From a virus: a stretch of 35,260 nucleotides of DNA. Numbering within the stretch: position 1 is the first letter of the stretch; each line of letters starts with the position of its first letter. Location: IMG/VR virus record IMGVR_UViG_3300034374_004226, positions 1-35,260 of that record. One strand, written 5' to 3'. Positions 30,701-35,260 of this stretch are shown piece by piece. A program made the translations under genes and the position numbers. The notes under the pieces were generated by a model that had not been told where the DNA came from, made no database searches, and was given only the letters and a program-made list of their open reading frames with translations.

Positions 30701-33700
30701 TTTATAAAAACAATAGAGACTAGAGAAGATGGTGCGTCAGTTTCTGCCCTACCGTTTCCGAGTAACACCCCAAGTTTACTTACACCCTCAGGAACTCCTT
30801 CCATTGTTGATGATTCTAGATTTACAATAGGTGATAAAGGAGTGTGTGATAAACCTGGAGAAGAACAAGATATATCTGTAGTTTCATATTACGGATCAAT
30901 GAAAAACATTGTCCTTAATCAATGGGGTCAGATATACTCATATCAAACAATTGACACAGGGTATCAGAAACTTACAGGAACTTCAGGAACTTCTACTGTA
31001 TTTGGTGGAGATGTATTCATTTCTAGATTTGCATTTAAAACAAAACTTCCACTCTTTATTGATAACAGAGTGAGTGCTCCTGATGATAGTGATGTGTTCT
31101 ATGATGAGATTGGAAACATTGGTTATCCCAAGTACTGGCACTCTTCAAGATCAATACTAGAAGACTATCCTGGAACAGTTGCTACCCCTTTTGGAGGTAG
31201 TGTGAGCGGTATAGAGTTTACAAATATCATATCGTACAAAGCTCATAATTTTGATTGCCCCAGTGACCCTGCTACTATTCCTCCAGGGCGTGGTGCAGCA
31301 AGAACATTCTATGATGGGTACTTCTACTTATTTGCATACGGTATTCCTAATTTCTATTGTGAGACTGTTTATAACACAGACTTACGTCAGGCATTTAATA
31401 ATAAAGAAGGAGACTTCTGGCCTCATGTAAGTTCTGGTATTCCTGATGATTGGTTACAAGAAGTAAATGTACCTATCGCACAGGACAACACATACTATTA
31501 CAATGTAACCTACTCTAAGCAAAACAAAGAGAATGTATTTACACACCTTCCTCCTGATTGGGAAGAAGATTTGTGTTTTACCTATTTCCCATTTAGAGCT
31601 ATTTACTCTGATGCAGCTACAGATAGTGCTGATGTTAGAGTTAATAACTGGTTGGTTTACAGAGCTTTATCTTTCCATGATTTCCCTCAGAACTATGGTG
31701 CTCTTACATCATTAGACGGTATTCAGAATAAAGCTATACTTGCTCGATTTGAGAACAAGTCGTTGTTATACAATAACCTTCTTACAATTGACACAAGTAA
31801 TCCTCAAGCTGCGTACATTGGTAATCCTAAATTATTTAGTGGAGCTCCTCCAATTGACTTTGCTGAAACAGATTTAGGATATGTAGGAAGTCAGAATAAG
31901 TTCTTATTAAAGATTCCTCAAGGTCAAATCACTTTAGATGCTAAGAGAGGTCAAGTGTTTTTGGTTGCAGGTACACAAGTAACAGACCTTACAGGATTTG
32001 GCTCAGGTGTTAGTCGATTCTTTATAGATCACCTTCCATTTGAAATACTACAATATTTCCCAAATGTGCCAACAGATAATCACTTTAATGGTATTGGGGT
32101 TCATGGAGTTTGGGACAGTAGAATGGAGAGAGTGATTATTACAAAGCTTGATTATATTCCTATTGATGATAGAGTTCAATATGACGAGACTACAGGAGAG
32201 TTTTACATAGAAAGAGGTGGAGCTGCAATTGTTGTACCTCCTCCTTTCCCTGAACCAGTAATGCCAGAACCTGAGCCAGTAATGCCAGAACCTATAGACA
32301 CCATTAGTAGAACAACAACAACCACTACTACTAATAAACCAGTAAGGCAACAAGTATATCTAGAAGACCATACTTATTTCTGTAATAGATCGTGGACTAT
32401 CTCCTTCTCATTCAATACAAAGAGTTGGATTTCTTTCCATTCATATATTCCTAATTTCTACATAGGAGAAAACAACTTCTTCTATTCAGGAACAAATGGA
32501 TGTTGTTCAACTGATGGAGTTCCTAATTTACAAGTGTTGGCTGGCACCTTATTACCAGTTAGTACAATAACTACAACTACAGCTGTTCCACCACCAGTCA
32601 CTCCAACAACTACCACTACCAGTACTACAATAGATGATACACTAGAAGATGGGGTATTTATTCCTACAGATTGTGATCTTGTTGGAATAGGATTGATTAC
32701 AGTTCCTCCAACAACCACCACTACAATTTGTCAAAGACCACCGTCTGCTGTATTTGTTCTTTTTGAAGGCTATCAAATTATAGGAGAACCCTCCCCAGTA
32801 ATCTCATCTGGAAGTGCTCAAGAAGCTTGTGATGCTAGTAAATTTATACCGTTAGCATCTAATCCAGAAGATCCTTCTAATACAGTTCTTGCAATTACAT
32901 TTGCTGCTCAAGCTCAGTCATTAAATGTAGGTCAAACTATATACTTTGGAGAAGGAACTAATTGTACACTAGTTTCTGATGGATGGTACTTTACTTCGCA
33001 AACTGGATCTGAGAATTATGTATTCTATGTAGGTGGTGGAGTTATTCAAGATTTATACGATTGTAATTGTGTACAAACTACAACAACAACAACTACTGTG
33101 ACACCTTATATAACTGAGTGTTGTTCTGTTATAGTTGATTTAGGAAATGACGTGTTAACTGCAATTAATATTGATAATGATATTGTTAACTTAACTATAC
33201 CTGGATTTACAACAACTACAGCAATTGCTCTTACATCTAATAAGCTATGGTCACTTTCTTCTAATATTGAAGAATGGGATATTATATTGAATCCATTTGA
33301 AGCAACAGCTAGCAGAACAATTACATCTCCTGTAGGGTTTGGAACTGCTTCTGGAATAGCAGCAAAGGACAACTTGACATTAATTGCTGCAGACAACACT
33401 GTTTCTCCAGAAGAGATTGTAGAGATAGATATTACTACAACCACATCTACAATGTCTACAGTAATTATACTTCAGGCAAACAGGAATGCTTTTAGTAATC
33501 CTTTATATACTACTGATGGAAAATTATTAATTGTAAATCAAGATAGTGTATCATCTGATTACTATCTATCTCAATATGACTACTCATCAGGAACATTAGA
33601 CGTTGAAACAAATATGGGATCTGTGGACGCAAATGTACTATTTGAGTGTAATTGTGTAATTTGGCTAATGACAGCTTCAGGTGACACCTATTTTGTTTCT

Positions 33701-34021
33701 CCTGATTCTTCATATTCTTTGATTCCAGGAAGTAATATAGGTTTTGGTTCTAATATAACTTCAGCCTCTCAGATACTATCTTGTGTAGGTCAGGCTTTAA
33801 CTAATCAAACCACAACAACAACAACTAGTTCATCAACTACAACCACTACCACTACACTATCACCAACTTGTAATGAGTATGAAGTGACTGGACCAACAGC
33901 ATTGTATTATACAGATTGCTATGGACAACAGAGAGCTCTAAGTGTGTCTTCTGGACAGACTCAGAATGTGTGTGCAAGTGTAGCAATTCCTGGAGCAACA
34001 TTAATCGGAACTTGTACATAA
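27767..34021 (+). CDS. Tail stabilisation (muzzle) protein, N-terminal and central part, with a C-terminal adhesin extension
   Basis: A 2084-residue protein, the largest in the window. The N-terminus (LSSIDQVGPGRLTYALNA-like segment, then INYQNEPGNELCLDFPTGYK, about residues 57-76) is characteristic of the tail stabilisation proteins of crAss-like phages, which form the mouth of the tail. Core sequence continues to about residue 1578, with a Pro/Glu repeat (1496-1509), a seven-Thr insert (near 1516-1522) and the conserved-looking CNRSWTISFSF and WISFHSYIPNFY (about 1538-1564). After GTNGCC the protein changes character: poly-Thr linkers, beta domains, a propeller-like domain (about 1780-2012, motif SNIEEWDI), another T6-S3-T7 linker (about 2014-2029) and a 50-residue Cys-containing end. 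The expected remainder of the muzzle is encoded by the next gene. Confidence 0.82.
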   Translation: MATQENKKSTEQSNIRLEMGVARTGLNLDSSIDQVGPGRLTYALNAAVENFDASTINYQNEPGNELCLDFPTGYKLIGSHFIPEKKKNIFFLANPNTGDSEIGYMYNNDCQYQTLVNAPCLNFNINNPIPKVIHRITNCTTEIYWTDGVNPRRYLDIENIPYKLIAGTPSCSPVYGDELDCNQLKLQPDFSIPFLEISEVVNVGALVAGTYQFAVQYADASGNELTSYYSITNPLPIADEIITTVNFNYNVGKSIVVGVSNLDLTGQFQYFNLAVIKTINNVRSAELVGTYNIEEPTKEITYTGADQTAIQLSIYDILEKFPYYDIAQDVTAVQDVIVWDNLTSIDRINYQPIASQITLNWETHRIPATENYANELNAVDLRGYMRDEVYAFEIVFLLKNGKQTDGFHIPGRERGANESFPDIPDTNDDFIGEPDYYIGDVGYKSYWKVYNTGSVIAPSPGQSNNTNYKGPWEYGEFAYWESTEEYPCNDDVWGDLAGQPIRHHKFPDVLVSPIIQNGDITYSNDQIIPVMQNDAVFPMGVRVDNSQIQSLIQTSSLTDEQKDDIIGYKIVRGDRGTNKSVIAKGILRNVNKYTRDEEDYYYPNYPYNDLGGDPFVLANNNAWAQQAEPWLITYQASSNYQYNFSSGTWAVNIVYQQGDGVYQYTSPLNGKVTQAKIKPGQTIEICSLTRPIGLVGRMTIGPGNYDVWGLSAPNCGGWGAEWIDPFTNDNSPDVYASEWLEGWSCLCAEANEEVFARVEVGASTGTYDGGSTCWACPCQSNKNRVLKEALDMPPGEITRSDRGRRSTLGCNEEIPQPTLEEQEDGTVVYRQIFNSPDTSFGQPFLGSVLKLESVMFGGGKAHFVQVEDNAKYKLLSKEAQIDALNSARSVAGLSGVFNASIMFTVYQSYLTIYVNGITRKNYAMSFNSRANYDYSYPIDNGLGLKQRDIDFTRYLIPGVQSLRGDELSINNWNRETSVFIKTIETREDGASVSALPFPSNTPSLLTPSGTPSIVDDSRFTIGDKGVCDKPGEEQDISVVSYYGSMKNIVLNQWGQIYSYQTIDTGYQKLTGTSGTSTVFGGDVFISRFAFKTKLPLFIDNRVSAPDDSDVFYDEIGNIGYPKYWHSSRSILEDYPGTVATPFGGSVSGIEFTNIISYKAHNFDCPSDPATIPPGRGAARTFYDGYFYLFAYGIPNFYCETVYNTDLRQAFNNKEGDFWPHVSSGIPDDWLQEVNVPIAQDNTYYYNVTYSKQNKENVFTHLPPDWEEDLCFTYFPFRAIYSDAATDSADVRVNNWLVYRALSFHDFPQNYGALTSLDGIQNKAILARFENKSLLYNNLLTIDTSNPQAAYIGNPKLFSGAPPIDFAETDLGYVGSQNKFLLKIPQGQITLDAKRGQVFLVAGTQVTDLTGFGSGVSRFFIDHLPFEILQYFPNVPTDNHFNGIGVHGVWDSRMERVIITKLDYIPIDDRVQYDETTGEFYIERGGAAIVVPPPFPEPVMPEPEPVMPEPIDTISRTTTTTTTNKPVRQQVYLEDHTYFCNRSWTISFSFNTKSWISFHSYIPNFYIGENNFFYSGTNGCCSTDGVPNLQVLAGTLLPVSTITTTTAVPPPVTPTTTTTSTTIDDTLEDGVFIPTDCDLVGIGLITVPPTTTTTICQRPPSAVFVLFEGYQIIGEPSPVISSGSAQEACDASKFIPLASNPEDPSNTVLAITFAAQAQSLNVGQTIYFGEGTNCTLVSDGWYFTSQTGSENYVFYVGGGVIQDLYDCNCVQTTTTTTTVTPYITECCSVIVDLGNDVLTAINIDNDIVNLTIPGFTTTTAIALTSNKLWSLSSNIEEWDIILNPFEATASRTITSPVGFGTASGIAAKDNLTLIAADNTVSPEEIVEIDITTTTSTMSTVIILQANRNAFSNPLYTTDGKLLIVNQDSVSSDYYLSQYDYSSGTLDVETNMGSVDANVLFECNCVIWLMTASGDTYFVSPDSSYSLIPGSNIGFGSNITSASQILSCVGQALTNQTTTTTTSSSTTTTTTTLSPTCNEYEVTGPTALYYTDCYGQQRALSVSSGQTQNVCASVAIPGATLIGTCT
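32252..32293 (+). repeat. 21-nt tandem repeat encoding EPVMPEP
   Basis: GAACCAGTAATGCCAGAACC and its continuation T are followed by a second copy differing in one base (GAG for GAA). It encodes a Pro/Glu spacer just before a seven-Thr tract inside the muzzle core. Confidence 0.75.
32569..32640 (+). repeat. Poly-Thr/Pro linker region in the muzzle extension
   Basis: The segment encodes TITTTTAVPPPVTP and then T5-S-TT. It lies a few residues past the end of recognisable muzzle core sequence and marks the beginning of the adhesin extension. Confidence 0.75.
33808..33859 (+). repeat. Poly-Thr/Ser linker near the muzzle C-terminus
   Basis: The pattern T6-S3-T7 is followed by LSPTC. It joins the propeller-like domain to a 50-residue terminal domain (with YYTDCYGQQRALSVSSG). 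Confidence 0.8.
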
Positions 34022-34031
34022 TAAATTAACT

Positions 34032-34898
34032 ATGAGTAAGCCTATTGTAATAAAATTAACCTTTTCAGGACCTAACGCAGGACCCTTTGATATATTAACT
34101 GTATCAGAAGAGGTTTTGCGTGCAGACGTTTCTAGAGAAGAGCTTATTAATGGAATAGTAGTTAACATAGATCCAGTAGAAACTTTAATAGTTATTAGAT
34201 CAAAAGGAGAGTGTCAGTTTGATCAAACAGTTGTTCTAGAAAATATTACAATGCAAGAGTATGAAAATGCTACGTACACTCAAGACACTACAGGATGTTT
34301 GTGGACACATTTAACAAATACAAGTATATACAATTACTATTATGGAAATATAGAACCATTTGTTCTAGAATACCCATTTGCATATAACTATCAAGATGAG
34401 ATATTGCAGAATGTAAAAGACTATACTAAGGTGTACAAATACTTACCATCTATACCAGGAACATTTGATACTAATAGAAAGATACAAACTAATAAAGAAT
34501 GGTATAACAAAGCTATCCTATATAACGGACAGCAGTGTTCAGGCGTATTGAATCTTGTACCCAAGCCTGAAAACAACCTAGCAGCATATCTACAATACCC
34601 AATACTAAATACAGACAGTAAGACAATCACATTTACTAAGAGTGATAGCTTCTATCAGTATAATACATTCTGGGCATTACAAATTGATGATGAGGTTCCA
34701 ATGTTCAAAACCTCTTGTAAGTCCTTGTCTGTAGACAAGGTGATCAACCAAGATAATATGGACTATGGAAGTAGATCATTCAAGAAAGCAACACTAAGAG
34801 CTAAGAACTTAAAGGTGAGACACATTCTTGATAACTCCTCAACAACACATATTATTAGTCAGTTTATTGTAACACCAGCACAGATATCATATAAGTAA
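34032..34898 (+). CDS. Detached C-terminal part of the muzzle protein fused to a small beta domain
   Basis: A 288-residue protein. Residues 1-72 are a sixth copy of the recurring small domain (LTFSGPNAGPFDILT, VSREELINGIVV, LIVIRSKGEC). Residues about 85-288 read like the C-terminal section of crAss-like tail stabilisation proteins: GCLWTHLTN, YYYGNIEPFVLEYP, KAILYNGQQCSGVLNLVPKP, SDSFYQYNTFWALQID, NMDYGSRSFKKATLRAKNLK, and a final SQFIVTPAQISYK. In related phages, as I recall them, these segments follow the SWTISF/WISFHSY region of the same polypeptide. Here that region ends in the preceding gene. So the muzzle appears to be made from two proteins. The start is 10 nt after the previous stop. 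Confidence 0.72.
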   Translation: MSKPIVIKLTFSGPNAGPFDILTVSEEVLRADVSREELINGIVVNIDPVETLIVIRSKGECQFDQTVVLENITMQEYENATYTQDTTGCLWTHLTNTSIYNYYYGNIEPFVLEYPFAYNYQDEILQNVKDYTKVYKYLPSIPGTFDTNRKIQTNKEWYNKAILYNGQQCSGVLNLVPKPENNLAAYLQYPILNTDSKTITFTKSDSFYQYNTFWALQIDDEVPMFKTSCKSLSVDKVINQDNMDYGSRSFKKATLRAKNLKVRHILDNSSTTHIISQFIVTPAQISYK

Positions 34899-34900
34899 CA

Positions 34901-35260
34901 ATGGCACTAACCGCAGCTAAAGCAAAAGAGATATTGGAGGATGGTTTCATCCGTGGTAAAGCTCTTACAGAGAAACAGAAGAAGTTCTTTGGGGCTATTG
35001 CTGGTGGTGCTACGCCTTTAAAAAAGCTGAATGGTGGTTGGTTAGACAAGTTTCAAAATGGTGGAGATGTTAGCTTTGACAGTATTGAAAAAGCTATCAG
35101 AAATGTAGAAAGCTTAGGTGGTCTGTTGATGTGGAACCCTGAGTCTACTGCCACTGGTTTCTACGGACAACGTTTTAGTGAAATTAGAAATGAATATCCA
35201 GGAACAAGAAAAGAGTTCGCACAAGACACAATAGCTCAAAAGGAATTCTTTAAGAATAGA
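34901..35260 (+). CDS. Virion lysozyme/lytic transglycosylase-like protein (N-terminal part, continues beyond window)
   Basis: The frame is open from ATG 34901 (2 nt after the preceding stop) to the right edge, 120 codons, with no stop. Residues 1-58 contain AKEILEDGFIRGKALTEKQK and KKLNGGWLDKFQNGG, a leader common on large internal or tail proteins of phages of Bacteroidota. Residues about 60-120 resemble a lysozyme/SLT-type fold: IRNVESLGG with Glu70 as the probable catalytic acid, then NPESTATGFYGQRFSEI. Such proteins cut peptidoglycan during genome entry. Its place after the muzzle genes fits. The rest of the domain is outside the window. Confidence 0.65.
   Translation, partial: MALTAAKAKEILEDGFIRGKALTEKQKKFFGAIAGGATPLKKLNGGWLDKFQNGGDVSFDSIEKAIRNVESLGGLLMWNPESTATGFYGQRFSEIRNEYPGTRKEFAQDTIAQKEFFKNR

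Noticed and set aside
1-35260. Genome-wide reassignment of TAG or TGA
   Set aside because: TerL, portal, MCP, muzzle and other long genes have no in-frame TAG or TGA, and several genes end in TGA. Only the single TAG at 16702 is suspicious.
1-35260. tRNA genes, insertion sequences and attachment sites
   Set aside because: None could be supported by eye. There is no transposase or integrase frame and no cloverleaf-like segment in the gaps between genes.

Overview
The window is a stretch of a tailed, podovirus-type bacteriophage genome of the crAss-like group (order Crassvirales) that infects a Bacteroidota host. The assignment rests on gene order and on recognisable proteins: large terminase, 861-residue portal, probable scaffold, HK97-type major capsid protein of the crAss kind, two IHF/HU-like proteins at the positions where crAss-like genomes carry them, ring/connector proteins, and a very large tail stabilisation ('muzzle') protein. 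Promoter-like sites follow the Bacteroidota pattern TTTG-N19-21-TAnnTTTG, starts lack strong Shine-Dalgarno sequences and sit in A-rich leaders, and the DNA is AT-rich. The standard code fits: long genes have no in-frame stops, and nearly all stops are TAA.

Layout. (1) 1-1790, minus strand: a leftward run of very small genes (two tiny membrane proteins, two 48-residue proteins, an 84-residue protein) leading into a radical-SAM protein resembling spore photoproduct lyase that runs off the left edge, plus a separate 155-residue gene of unknown function. (2) 1791-2097: a structured divergent intergenic region with two Bacteroidota-type promoters, a G-quadruplex motif and several hairpins. (3) 2098-4039: winged-helix protein, IHF-like protein, zinc ribbon and small proteins in a tightly overlapping cluster. 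(4) 4039-14.8 kb: head module (TerL, portal, scaffold, MCP, three further structural genes), with a triple hairpin after MCP and a strong intrinsic terminator near 14.78 kb. (5) 14.8-24.15 kb: an accessory adhesin/fibre region with Cys-rich proteins, beta-rich adhesins joined by poly-threonine linkers, a trypsin-like protease, a tail-collar fibre tip and a run of small beta-domain proteins. (6) 24.2-35.26 kb: after a terminator and a new promoter, the tail module (metallophosphoesterase, ring/connector proteins, second IHF-like protein, muzzle, muzzle C-terminal part, start of a virion lysozyme-like protein).

The most unusual content is a modular adhesin system spread over the fibre region and the muzzle. 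It has four parts: a ~70-residue beta domain in six copies, a propeller-like domain in four copies, other beta domains, and Thr/Ser linkers with a recurring pattern. Two linkers have the same 26 residues written with different codons. Several genes stop inside or just after a linker, as if modules had been lost or not yet added. The muzzle itself appears to have been opened by such modules and split into two genes, with its conserved C-terminal part now on a separate protein fused to one of the six small beta domains.

Everything is read by eye from sequence. Family names given without firm motifs are inference and carry lower confidence.
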